Assembly: GCA_944548615.1 (NCBI GenBank)
Contig: OX155972.1
Span: 11,986,773 to 12,050,772 of the forward strand
Source of the DNA: Micropterix aruncella
Lineage: Eukaryota > Arthropoda > Insecta > Lepidoptera > Micropterigidae
Direction: 5' to 3'
Length of the DNA stretch: 64,000 nt
Position numbers and translations under genes: made by a program. Below, one piece after another: positions 53,860-64,000 of this stretch. The notes beneath the pieces were generated by a model, which was given only the letters and a program-made list of their open reading frames with translations, ran no database searches and was not told the origin of the DNA. The stretch's first letter is position 1. Each line of letters begins with the position of its first letter.

Positions 53860-54270
53860 CACGTGTCCGAGTATAGGGCACGGTAAAAGTGGTTGCCGGT
53901 ACGCCAAAGGAGAAATTTTCATATACTTGCTCTCCTCTATCGGGTACTCTCCCAATCAACACCATCCTATCCACGACCCTTTCGAACCATTAGGTTTCCA
54001 CTGTGTCATACTTCGGCCAGCCTCTGACAATTTACTCCAAACTTCGTGTTATAATACTGATTTATATCCCTACTCTTTCTTTATCCGTGGTGCTTCCATT
54101 GCGCTCTCAGGAAAATCTATTACTGGCTATTACTGGCATCATCTTTCACGTCCAGATCTTTTGCAGTGCAGGCATCCCGACACCGAATGTTGTGCCTTTG
54201 CCTATAAGACAACATGACAACCTGAGTGGGTTTAAAAAATCTCTAAAGAGACATTTGGTAAATACATAAA
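53860..54270 (+). pseudogene. LINE RT C-terminal fragment (family E)
   Basis: Pieces in shifting frames: YNTDLYPYSFFIR (like the ..YSFFPRT... block before WN.LP in non-LTR RTs), PTPNVVPLPIRQ and LSGFKKSLKRHLVNT with a stop at 54267-54269. It is followed by C12 (54273-54284). Too decayed to place in a clade. Confidence 0.5.
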
Positions 54271-54769
54271 TACCCCCCCCCCCCTCCCCCTGCCGTCAAC
54301 TTCGTTTGTCTTAATATTCCACTCCTCCCCATTTGAGTTATACGTATAACTTAATGCTCCTCCCTTCGATAACGAGTTGATACACGTTTCTAATCACTGT
54401 TTTATTTTCTTTATGATGTTCATTTTGTAAGTGTACCTATTCGTTTTAATTTTTTCCACCAAAATTTTTAAATAACTTCATTTATAAATTAATTTGCCCA
54501 CATAAACCTTTAGTCACAATAATCCTTGCGGTATGGTCGAAAAATATTGCGACTTGGCAATAGGCCACCGTGTTGTACCTACTTTATTGTGTGTGCAAAA
54601 AACAAACAAGACTCTGGAACATTGACATATAACTACTATACCTCGTGACCAGCCTGATAATGCGTCAGCCGAATTGAAAGAGACAGCAGCTTATAGTACC
54701 CTCTCCATCCTTGTCTAGTCGCGCATGCACGGTGACACGTACACTACGGGGACGCATCACTATGGGGAG

Positions 54770-55365
54770 GTTGAGGAGGTTTTTCTTAAAGGGCCTTGGG
54801 GAGGTTCACTTTAAGAAAAAGGTACAGGGTATTTTGACTAAAAACCCAATTTATAGCATTGAGGATTTCGACAATATCAATTTTTCGCAGCTCTATTGAC
54901 CTACTTGACTATTATTATTCCTTATTCTTTATTGACTATTTTACAATTGCGTTTTTTTTTCGTCTTCTAACTATTTATTGACTATAATTATTATTACTGA
55001 TTTCTTTGTATTTGTGTTTTTTCTTTAAAATATCTTCCCGTATGATAATTTGTGAAATTATCCAATATTTGTTTGATTATTTAGTACTTAGGATTATACA
55101 GAAAATTAGATAGAAAATTTTACGAAATTACTTAAGAATTTTGATTGAAAATATTGGAAAATGTTGTTTCCTCTACATATATAACCTAGAAAATCTGCGC
55201 TTGGATGTTCAACGTTCATACCTTGCAATACCGACGTTCATATCTTATACCTTAATAGGTATTTATTTGAATATTATACTTGTTATTTTTATTACTTTTG
55301 ACATAACCAAGTGTAGGAATTCCTATCAACTGGTTTAAAATAAAATAAAAAAATAAAATAAAAAT
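54770..55365 (+). pseudogene. LINE family C, RT C-terminus and 3' UTR, copy 2
   Basis: FKKKVQGILTKNPIYSIEDF, DNINF and a stop at 54897-54899; the 3' UTR ends CCAAGTGTAGGAATTCCTAT, CAACTGG and (TAAAA)n at 55336-55365. Clearly the same family as 42895. Confidence 0.75.
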
Positions 55366-55639
55366 ATGGCAACGCGTATATATCACCATGGCAACGCCTC
55401 GAAGCCATAAGTCTGTTATATTGTGGATAAACGCGCATGCGCAACTAGACAAGGATTGAGGAGGGCCCCACCCACATGCAACTATCTCTTTCTATTCGGT
55501 AAACGCATTCACTGATAGCCAACCTTCGCACTCCCGTTCTCTATTCTGTTACCTCTGTGCTCTGGAACGATCTCCCGACAAATATACGAAACTCGCCATC
55601 TTTACCATCACTTAATACTCACCGCAGAAATTACTAAGT

Positions 55640-56095
55640 ATATAAATAGGGAAATTCTTATAAATAGGATAGAAAACGAATTTACCGCGTGAAATTTGTA
55701 GGACCCGACGTTTCGGTGACGTTGCAGCCGCCGTTGTCTAGGGTAGACTGAAGAGCTGTCAGTCCGTTGTTTTGCGGGTAGGCCGCAAACCGCTGCCGCC
55801 ACTGCGTAGGTTATAACGGTGGTGGGGGGCTGGGCTCGGAGCGCGGGAATTTTTAAAAAAAATTTAAATTTTTAAAATTCCCGCGCTCCGAGCCCGGCCC
55901 CCAACCACCGTTATAACCTACGCAGTGGCGGTAGCGGTTTGCGGCCTACCCGCAAAACAACGGACTGACAGCTCTTCAGTCTACCCTAGACAACGGCGGC
56001 TGCAACGTCACCGAAACGTCGGGTCCTACAAATTTCATGCGGTAAATTCGTTTTCTATCCTATTTATAATGTCAAACAACCGCGATAGTCTTCGA
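55640..56095. mobile_element. Foldback element, family T, largest palindrome (~430 bp)
   Basis: Arms of about 200 bp: ATAAATAGGATAGAAAACGA, ATTTACCGCGTGAAATTTGT, GGACCCGACGTTTCGGTGAC, GTTGCAGCCGCCGTTGTC, GTCCGTTGTTTTGCGGGTAG, CTCGGAGCGCGGGAATTTTT, then the exact reverse through ACAAATTTCATGCGGTAAAT. The centre is A/T only (AAAAAAAATTTAAATTTTTA). The arms are almost identical, so the palindrome is young or kept alike by gene conversion. Confidence 0.95.
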
Positions 56096-56448
56096 GGGAA
56101 ATTCTTGTTTTCGAACATAATATAGAACTGGAGTTTTCACCGAATCTCCACGTTTCAAGACCCTGGGAATCCAAAATAGTGAATTATGGATAAAAATATA
56201 TATGTCTGTGTCTGTATTGACTATATCTTAGAAACTACACGACTAATTAGAACCAGGTCACGTATAAAAATAATTTATTTATTTATTCAGGAAAATATAC
56301 ACCGCTACAAAAAATCATACAATTTCTGACCGATAACATGTTTTCGATAATAGTTTCAATAATTTAAGTCTCCAACACGCACAGTGCATACTGTAAGGGT
56401 TGGGAAAGGCAAAATGAAGGATTGGGTATTGAAGATTTTATATAATAA

Positions 56449-57547
56449 CTAGCTGACCCGTGCCCACTTCGTTGGGCGGTAAAACTTTTCCTTGTGATGA
56501 AATTATGAGTGTGGTTCGGTTAGTACTGAGCGGTATGATTTATTTCCTGACTGCCAAAAGAAGGGTTATATTTTTACTGCATATGTATGTATGTATTTGC
56601 ATGCCAATTTGACTATATTATCGTTATTTGTGAGTGACTTCTTGTTAGTGTCTTATTTGTGAGTGTCTTATTTGTGAGTGTCTTATCTCTTTAACCATTT
56701 ACGCAGGAAAAGGAAATTATATGCAGTAAAAGGGAAAAGTCTTTTGTTTTAAACACTTGAGACGATAGATTTACTTATTTTGTTATGAGTTCATAATTGT
56801 TGACTTATTTTGTTATGAGTTCATAATTGTGACCAATAAACATGACCTAACGATTTTTTTTTTTATATAAAGTACTACTTTTTGTGACCTATAAATAAAA
56901 GTTAGACATATTATGTCTTTGACTTTTTTGTAGGCGATATCAAGCACTACAACTTTTTTCTAGACCTTAATCATATATCTCTCATCGTTAAGGCAGCGTC
57001 CGTTAGAAACGTTTTCCTTCGACCGTTTTTCTCCGACTTACTTTGCATATCCGACTACCACGAAAAAGTCTTTACATTTTTCGGATTAATATATAGCCTA
57101 TGACACTCACAAATAAAGTGGCTTTCTATTGCCCACCCCCATTCTCTCTCCACCCTTCTTACCCCCTCCTTCACCCCCTTCTACCCCTCTCCCCCGAACA
57201 ATCTCCCCTCCCACCATTAGTATTTTCGTATTTTTACAATGTGATGTACTTTTTTGTAGTCATTATTAAGCTCTACAACTTTTCTCTAGAACCAAATCAT
57301 ATATCTCTCATCGTTAAGGCATCGTTAGTTAGAAACGTTTTCGTTCGACCGTTTTTTCTCTGACTTACTTTGCAAATCCGACTACCAGGAAAAAGTCTTT
57401 CAATTTTTCGGATTAATATATAGCCTATGACACTCACAAATAACGTGGCTTTCTATTGGTAAAAAAAATATCAAAATCGGTTCAGTAGATCCAGAGATTA
57501 CTTCCTACAACATCACAAACTTTACCTCTTTATAATATTAGTATAGA
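56449..57547 (-). mobile_element. Helitron, family H2, complete non-autonomous (1099 bp)
   Basis: On the minus strand: A | TCTATACTAATATTATAAAG at the 5' end (plus 57547 leftwards) and ...GCCCAACGAAGTGGGC hairpin, ACGGGTCAG, CTAG | T at the 3' end (56449-56452). Target A/T, 5' TC, 3' hairpin and CTAG are all present. It holds a ~150-bp direct duplication (56985-57130 and 57310-57455: CTCATCGTTAAGGCA..., CGACTACCA.GAAAAAGTC..., CCTATGACACTCACAAATAA). Confidence 0.93.
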
Positions 57548-59490
57548 TAGTATAGATGTTGTAACATTTAAACTTTAGATATATATAGAGAATCCATAGA
57601 AACTATAGAAAAGGTACAAAAGACGACAACGTTTCAGAATTTCTTTATTATTCTACCGAAACGTTACATTCTGCACGGAAGAAGTCCGTGCAGTTAAAAG
57701 AAGATAAAAGATATGGAAAATCAAAAATAAAGAATATAAAAAAGCCTTTAAAGGAAAATCAAATGTAAAATATAATCAAATAGCACAAATTAAAAACAAT
57801 GTAAAAAATAATAAATAAAACGCTAGTCAGCGGAGAGGGGAGAAACTCAGGGTCGGCTCTCCGTTCTTGCTTCAATTATAAAGATAAAACTTACAACTAA
57901 AAGGGGTAAAACATTAAAATACAATAAAATAATGGTTCAGGTAGGGGAAAGGTTCGAATCTCGCGCCAGGTAGTTTCGCCGCTGTCCACAGGCTGCAGTT
58001 CCCACGCCGAACACCAGGGCGCTGACGTCTGTTCCTCGCTCGGCGCGCTGACGGTACGATCCTCCGCTACTATCGTACTGGTACGATACGATACTCAGTA
58101 TAGCCGCTCGCTTGCCCAAGGGGGGTCCGCGCGCAACGTGCCTTTGCCCCGGGCCCTCAGCGCGTGCCTACCTCAAATGTCCCACGAAAAAAACGTGACG
58201 ACCCTACTTTGCCTCGCCATTTTTTGCGCCGTCAGCGCGTGGGTCGGGTTTCACAAAATCGTTTCTTGTGACTCAATTTGTTTAAAAAAGTGTCAAGTGT
58301 TGTATATATTTATGTTTATTATGAAACTAGCTAAACAATGTTATCTTTTGTTTATCAAATTACGACTTTGGTGCAGAGTTATGCTATGCTGAACTTAGAA
58401 GTAGGGCGTTTTGAAGCTCGTCTTGTATTCAAAAGCTCATACCTCAAAAAGAAAAGCGATGACATATGGTTTTTATTCTTTGATTATGTTTTCAATATAA
58501 TATATAATAGAATAAGAGAAAAAAATGATCACTTGTTCATAGATATTTATTATTTAAAAGGCCTTTGTTTCCATACCAATATCTGGCGCCGTGCGGCGTA
58601 ATTTATCTTAACTTAACAAGGCTATAAAACGCACAAATATCACTTTTAGGAAAAAAAATAACTAACACCAAATAAATAGTCTTGTATTCTTTGAAAACAA
58701 ACAAAAATCATGCGGATAGCATTTACCACATTTGAGAAATATGCATATTTCTAAAACAGTTCTTATACACTCAGTAAAATCACTCAGATTATCAGTTTTT
58801 TTTGTTCTATACACTTATGGATAGAGAAAAATTAAATCAAAATACAAAAAGAACACTTTATCCCCATTCCAAAAAGGTATAACACTTGTACAATGTCATA
58901 ATTTAAAATCATAAAAGTCAAAGCTATACAAAAAACACGCTGAAGTACCGCTGAGCGCGTTCAAGGTTATTTACAAATCGAAATTATTGCGATTTAGACA
59001 TCGAAATTATTGCCTTTGTACTTGTAATTTGATAGATAATTAACAGATTTAACTTCTGAAACGAATTTACTAGGAAAATACAATCAAAATGATCAAAATA
59101 AAGGCAATCATTTCCATGTTGCGCGCAAACATGTACCTATCGTATGTTGTTAGGTCTCGAAAAAAGGTTAAATCTTATGTTTAATGTTGGAATTTTTATA
59201 TCTACCTGTTAGTTATTTACTTACCTTGATGTTCACAAAAAATCTCCAAGAATAACACTGGATTTATGAAGAAAATCACTTTTTTATCGCACCACATCCC
59301 TCACCGAATAAAGCATGAATCGAACTGGAGTGAAACGGAACGTTTTTATTTTTTTTCTTGACTTTTGTCTATGGCTTGGATGCTTGACTGGGATTGTGTG
59401 GAGGGGAAATTTCACGAAGAAACGGGACAAATAATACAAATTAGGCCCTGGAGCGATAAAGACGGGTAGAATCAGCTTTTTCGACGGCGG
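57548..59490. other. Intergenic stretch, no gene recognised
   Basis: Contains AACGTTTCAGAATTTC (57629) and a 9-bp-stem hairpin CTGCACGGA/TCCGTGCAG (57676-57698); a CpG-rich patch at 57950-58150 with a lone B-box-like GGTTCGAATCT (57949) but no A box; then AT-rich DNA to 59300. Short frames here look random. Confidence 0.4.
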
Positions 59491-59498
59491 GAGCGATG

Positions 59499-59650
59499 TT
59501 AACCACAGGTTGACATGGTCATAGCTGAGTGAAATGCAATGTCAACTACCAGTTAACACGGGCAAAGCTGACTTCAAGGTTATGTTAACTACTACTTGAC
59601 ATGGTCAATCCTAAATTTTCGATTTGTTAACTACTAGTTGACACGGGCAA
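59499..59650. repeat. Four spaced copies of a GTYAACTACYAGTTRACA palindrome
   Basis: GTTAACCACAGGTTGACATGG, GTCAACTACCAGTTAACACGG, GTTAACTACTACTTGACATGG and GTTAACTACTAGTTGACACGG, about 45-50 bp apart, each followed by (T/G)(G/C)(T/A)CA(A/T)-like sequence. They lie upstream of the candidate exon at 59861. Confidence 0.75.
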
Positions 59651-59860
59651 GCAAGCGGATAGAGAAACGGCAGGATCCAAATATCACGCCTGTCGACGGG
59701 GCGAGACGGCGGACGTAGTACGATGCGGCGGTAGTGGGTAAGGCGTCATGCGGCGAGAAGTAGGCGTGCGATCACGAATATCGCCGTGAATGTCGCCGTG
59801 AATGTCACGAATATCGCCGTGATTGAGGCCGTTTAAAATCCTCCGCGGAGATCCCTGCAG

Positions 59861-60022
59861 CCGTAGAAAGGCTTCATTACAACATGATCGCGCCAAGGAC
59901 GAAGACGGATCAATGAAAAGAACAGCGACTATCGCCTCCGTCCAGTCGTTGATTTCCGATACATCGTCAAACGATCCAAATAAAAGTCACTTAATAGTTC
60001 TAACATCGGGCAAACTCACCAG
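59861..60022 (+). CDS. Candidate exon of an unrecognised plus-strand gene
   Basis: Between a possible acceptor (ATCCCTGCAG, 59851-59860) and donor (ACCAG|GTAATA, 60023) one frame reads RRKASLQHDRAKDEDGSMKR, TATIASVQSLISDTSSNDPN and KSHLIVLTSGKLTR. The polar, Ser/Thr-rich composition without low-complexity bias looks protein-like. An ATG at 59823 or the internal ATG before KRTATIAS could start it. It may be the first exon of a gene whose remainder I could not find in the next 4 kb, or an upstream exon tied to the transporter at 63488. Weak evidence. Confidence 0.3.
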
Positions 60023-61429
60023 GTAATAGTCCTAAATCACACACAGACTCCTCGGGATCTCGTTCGGAATCAAGTCGGATTCAAAATGACCCAAATTATC
60101 TTTTGGCTGGTAGACCGCCAAACTTTTGGCGGGCCCGGCAAGGAAACCCCTTTATGCGATACGCGCGAGTTTTTAAAATCAAATTCGACATTTGAATTGC
60201 GTTATATTAAAATATTAAAATCATGTGATAATAAAATTGATTTTTATTTATAGTGAAAACTAGGATGAAATACCAATATTGCACTATCCTTAATTTAAAA
60301 TCCGGAATCCAAAATCGTAAAGGAACCAACGACCTTCAATGCTGTCAATCTACATTCCACAATTCCATCAGAGAATAATTAAAATATTCTGAATGTAAAT
60401 TTATGAGCTAACAAAATAACTAGGAATTATGACCAAAAGACTAATCAAAAACTATAACTAAATAATTAACCACTTTTGGCCGGTATTCCGAACATCGTAC
60501 AGTCTCCTTTGTTTCTGGCAACGATTCTCATCGAATCATGGCAGACGTCACTATGCGCTTCTGATTGGTCAGCCGCGCGAAAAAGTCATAACTGTCAACA
60601 ATGAACACGACGCGCCATCGATCGCTGAAGAGAATGAATATAGTGGAAGGAAATTGTGGAAAACAAATCGGAAAAACGCGAAGTGCGTTACAATGTGCAG
60701 TACAAAAAATGAGAAAAATATACTTTTTTATATAAAAATGGGATGTGTAGAACAATAATGACTAGTGATCCTACAATAGATTTGAAAAAAAATATATAAA
60801 AAAGTTTTATTTCATTTTTCCTACATTACATTAGGTTGGAGGGAAAGTCGTAATTTATATATGTTGATAATTTTTCATTTAATTCAAAAACACATGTTAC
60901 TATTGAATCATTGTTTGTTTGATTTGTTATTTTACCTGCTGCATAATATAAAAGAGGTTCTATTATACCGTTTATCAGTCACTTGTGATATTTATATAGA
61001 GTGCAAAATACATTAGTGGAAAAAAGTGCATTTACGACATTGTATTTTGTACGAGTTCCAGAGAGGAAACAACGAATTGGTTGTATGTGAAAACTTATGT
61101 GTAGCAATTGAAAGACATGTTTTAATATTCGTACCTTTTATAGGTGGTTTAATAAAGTTGTTTCCGGGGTCTGAGCTTCAAAGGAAGTAATCGTTCTGGA
61201 GGACCATCCAAGGTAGATAATGTTTTTTGTAGTCCATGTTAGAGAATAATCTACTTCAACAACTGAAAAAATTGCATAAAGATCCGGAATACATCATATA
61301 ACTGTTGGAGACCATATTAAATCTTTTGGATTTGTCTAAAAGAATATCGTTTCCACACGAATTGACTAAAAATAATGTCGGATCGTATAAGGGTATTTTA
61401 TCTATCTCTAGGGTAAGGGTATCTTTATA
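60023..61429. other. AT-rich noncoding stretch
   Basis: One inverted CCAAT box (CTGATTGGTCAG, 60559) next to CGCGCG could mark a promoter. Otherwise nothing seen. Confidence 0.35.
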
Positions 61430-61945
61430 ACTATATCACCTTTAAACTTACAGAAAATGGCTAAATTCATCTCTATGTAACCACCGTGATAATGAATTAA
61501 TTTATTTTGATAAGGATTCTTATTTTATAGCTAATGTCTTCAACATACAATGCCTAATAATTTTTCCTATTTTTTTGAGACATAAAACCAGTTATTATAG
61601 CTTAAATATAAAAGGTGGATATGTGCTGTTGCTTTTTTTTATATAGAACTTTTTGAGGCCGATATTTTTGTCATATATTATTTTCAATTATATCAAACCG
61701 TTTCGTCAGCGCACGTCGATAAACAAATCACCAGCTTGTTTTTCTCCGAATTGATTTACAAATATCGGGATTTCGTATTGAAAGCCAATATTTATCGCAA
61801 TAAAATATAGCTTATAGCACTCGTCGATAACAGAGCTTTCCATTAGTGAAAGAATTTTGAATTCGAATGAGTAGTTTCGGAGATTACCCTCTACATACAA
61901 ACTCACAAAGTTACAAACATTACTTATTTATAATATTAGTATAGA
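61430..61945 (-). mobile_element. Helitron family H2, diverged 5' part
   Basis: Ends GTTACAAACATTACTTATTT, ATAATATTAGTATAGA (61945), i.e. a minus-strand TCTATACTAATATTAT start. The interior TTTATTTTGATAAGGATTC, GTGCTGTTGC and GATTACCCTCTACA parallel 9107-9505. A second end fragment lies at 62100-62190 (ATAATATTAGTAAAGAT). Confidence 0.65.
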
Positions 61946-62287
61946 CATACTTGTAACATACTTGTATGTATAAAATATGTTACAATTTGAGATTAATAAG
62001 ATTATTACGATTATTCCATCCCTAGTCCCTTCTATTTCTATTCTACTTCCGGTCTCGCTGCTATGTTTTTTATTTTACATTGTAATTGTAGAGACTTTGT
62101 CACATGTTATAAAATCGGATGGGTAGTTTCAGAGATTACCCTTACAAACAAACTTACGAACTTACAAACATTACTTCTTTATAATATTAGTAAAGATAAA
62201 AATTGTGCATGTCAGCTCCGACGCGCGACTGGAGTTTACTCTTTAAGTGCGATTGTCATTGAATATACGATAGGCATAGGAGGTAAA

Positions 62288-62352
62288 TTGATTGATTGAT
62301 TGATTGATCGATCGATCGATCAATCAATCAATCAATCAAACAATCAATCATC
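62288..62352. repeat. Self-complementary tetranucleotide tract
   Basis: (ATTG)n/(GATC)n/(AATC)n: TTGATTGATTGATTGATTGA, TCGATCGATCGATC, AATCAATCAATCAATC. The two halves can pair with each other. It runs straight into the centre of a 3075-type foldback element (GCGTCTAATTAACGTGACTC, 62365). Confidence 0.9.
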
Positions 62353-63480
62353 ATTCAATCAATTGCGTCTAATTAACGTGACTCCCTAGTATAAAACTGC
62401 AGAATTAGGCATTTTGATAAATATAAAACAAATGTGCGTGTCAGCTCCGATGTGCGGTGATTCTCTCAGATTGCGATTTGCTGATTTGATATCTGTCTCG
62501 TTCATTCGACGAATGTATGGTCAGTATGGGTTGGTTCGGAAGCTGGCAAATTTCATCGAAGTTGTGGTCTCCTGTTGAGTATTGTTGCACTCTTTTAAAT
62601 TTTCAACCTTTACTGACATTAAACGTAACGCCTTTTGTTAACGTTTATCCATCAAATTCTCATACTGGGGGCTAACCGCGCTTCCTATACGAACCGTACA
62701 CGATACGGCCGCTAAATTATCTCCCGAACGAAACAGTCCATATCACGTCCCTCACATACACATTGGCAAAGTTCGCTCCACCACTCTTTGCTCGCAAATC
62801 ATGTGACAGAGAGAGCAATAAATTGAACAGTATGCGAGAGAATAGCGCACCGATTCTGCGATCCGATTCTGCGACACACCGATCATGACTGCGACCAAAC
62901 TACTACTGGCCGGCTGTCAGTAGTGGTTTTGAAGGGGTCATTTTCGAGCGCGAAAGGCCCGTCTAGGGGATCATATATCGATGTATTATTACTTACGTTC
63001 AAGTACGCTCGAGCACAAAAAACCTGAAACCCACAAAGTGTACGTGATACTTCTAATTGTTTCTACGATTCTAAATACAAAAAGGGTAATAAATAGTTCT
63101 CTCGTGGAAAAAAACGTCTGGTATATTGTGAGCGAGTATTGTTATTAGAAAATCGTTAATTGAGATCGATTCTAAAGGAGTAAACTCCACATTTTTGTTT
63201 TTTTTTTGTAATATTCGTTACATTTATATTTCGATGATTTATATTTTAATCAATTATTAATATGACATATCCAACTGCATTTACATTTTTGGATGAATGA
63301 AAGACTATTGGTCTACTGACTATTAAAAAGTTTATGTACGTTTGATCTTACTACTAGTTTAACATCAGGCTTCTTCCTTTTTTCGTGATATTTTGTAGGT
63401 TATCTCGAAAAGTTTGATTGACTGTAGCTAAAAATATATGGAAGTTAGTGTTTCTCAAAAACTTTTTCTATGTTTTATTA
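62353..63480. other. Upstream region of the transporter exon
   Basis: Foldback fragment to about 62410. TGTCAGCTCCGA(C/T)G(C/T)GCG occurs twice (62208, 62439). From 62650 the DNA is AT-rich with some CpG (62690-62990); promoter elements cannot be singled out. Confidence 0.4.
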
Positions 63481-63487
63481 TTTCCAG

Positions 63488-63628
63488 ATATTGTGTAATT
63501 GAGCAAATATGGCTACGATATCCTACTTCACTGCTGTGGACTATTGTATAATGGTCTTTACTATGTTGTCCTTTGTGGCTATTGGACTGTACTACAGGGT
63601 TTCAGGAGGACGACAGAAAACTACAGAG
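63488..63628 (+). CDS. SLC5-type sodium/solute symporter, first coding exon
   Basis: Acceptor TTATTTCCAG (63486-63487). ATG at 63509, with an in-frame TGA at 63500-63502 just upstream that fixes the start. 40 codons to donor GAG|GTAAGC (63629), phase 0. Reads MATISYFTAVDYCIMVFTML, SFVAIGLYYRVSGGRQKTTE. F.AVDY, then a hydrophobic helix, IG.Y, and the GG(R/K)Q.TT motif that precedes EYL.GG is the start of SLC5 transporters of the sodium-coupled monocarboxylate/multivitamin group (SLC5A6/8/12-like; many copies in insects). It encodes only the first membrane helix; the rest of the ~550-600-residue protein lies beyond the window. Confidence 0.8.
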
Positions 63629-63759
63629 GTAAGCTTAAACACCTGTTTATTGCATTTGAAAACCGATGCTTTAATACCATTTTTTTAAAGTATCTAACAA
63701 TCGTTCCAAGGGTAAGCGAAAAATGTTGACGGTAATTTATTTCGAATTTATCGCGGACG

Positions 63760-64000
63760 GTGGCGTCCTCTTCCTCTTCGGGGAGGCTACTGGATAGGAG
63801 CTGAACCGTGAGTTTAGTCGACCAAGAAATAACGAGCAGGTCTTAGGCCCAACTGCACGAGAACCGTTATCTCCCCGTTGGCATCTACAGTTGGGCGGTG
63901 TCGACTACATCGGGCGAACCCATCACCCTAAGTGGAGTTGTCAACTAAAACGGGCAAACCCGTCACCTCAGGAAGTTTTAACGAAATATGATCGTTCTAT
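63760..64000 (+). repeat. Dispersed repeat R, copy 2 (continues past the window)
   Basis: GTTGTCAACTAAAACGGGCA, AACCCGTCACCTCAGGAAGT and TTTAACGAAAT match 51640-51695; GGCCCAACTGCACGAGAACC and GTTATCTCCC resemble 52275-52305. It probably sits in the transporter's first intron. Confidence 0.6.

Noticed and set aside
57676..57698. 9-bp-stem hairpin CTGCACGGA...TCCGTGCAG as a terminator
   Set aside because: Bacterial-type terminators do not apply in an insect genome and no T-run follows.
57949..57959. GGTTCGAATCT, a perfect B box, as a tRNA gene
   Set aside because: No A box or cloverleaf can be formed upstream.
61706..61906. 66-codon minus frame
   Set aside because: Lies in the diverged Helitron H2 copy, which is noncoding in its better-preserved relatives.

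Overview
This window looks like insect nuclear DNA, most likely from a lepidopteran. Intron-containing genes sit in AT-rich sequence that is densely filled with decayed transposons. The lepidopteran call rests on recalled repeat types (Helitrons ending in CTAG after a GC hairpin, piggyBac-type MITEs with TTAA target sites, foldback elements, CR1/Jockey-like LINE tails), not on a database search. I see no CRISPR array, operon, rRNA or phage.

Host genes, left to right. (1) The last four exons of a plus-strand, single-pass membrane protein (3873-10504); all splice phases agree, and the tail carries an SHDR-type repeat. (2) A minus-strand PP2A B56 regulatory subunit (widerborst/PPP2R5-like): exon 1 at 38813-39056, a ~10.7 kb intron full of transposons, and a large last exon at 27012-28138. 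(3) A complete plus-strand three-exon gene for a ~140-residue, probably secreted protein of unknown family (41817-46062), lying upstream of exon 1 of gene 2 and divergent from it, with a TATA box and a poly(A) signal. (4) The first coding exon of an SLC5-type sodium/solute symporter (63488-63628), which continues past the window. A weaker candidate exon lies at 59861-60022.

Mobile DNA. LINE remnants: an ORF1 piece at 4525, CR1/Jockey-like 3' ends at 7342, 13893, 18360, 21401, 30600, 42895, 53860 and 54770, and an R1/Jockey-like RT-RNase H remnant at 12092. DNA elements: Helitrons at 4193, 9005, 36848, 56449 and 61430; hAT at 18981, 32384 and 39950; Tc1/mariner at 28500; piggyBac-type at 409, 1519, 2522, 19611, 28781 and 31545; other TIR MITEs at 21027, 34437, 40602, 46557 and 51224; foldback elements at 3075, 5740, 23920, 44338, 47574, 53223 and 55640.

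The most notable structure is a ~120-bp module. It appears as tandem arrays at about 1.1-1.9, 48.1-48.9 and 49.0-50.5 kb and inside a small TIR element at 21.0-21.4 kb, in both orientations and at several levels of divergence. Other points of interest are a mobile ORF module with an RPD...VELT motif that has jumped into a LINE, a ~480-bp inverted duplication enclosing 4.2 kb inside the PP2A intron, and several insertions that can be dated relative to each other from exact target-site duplications.
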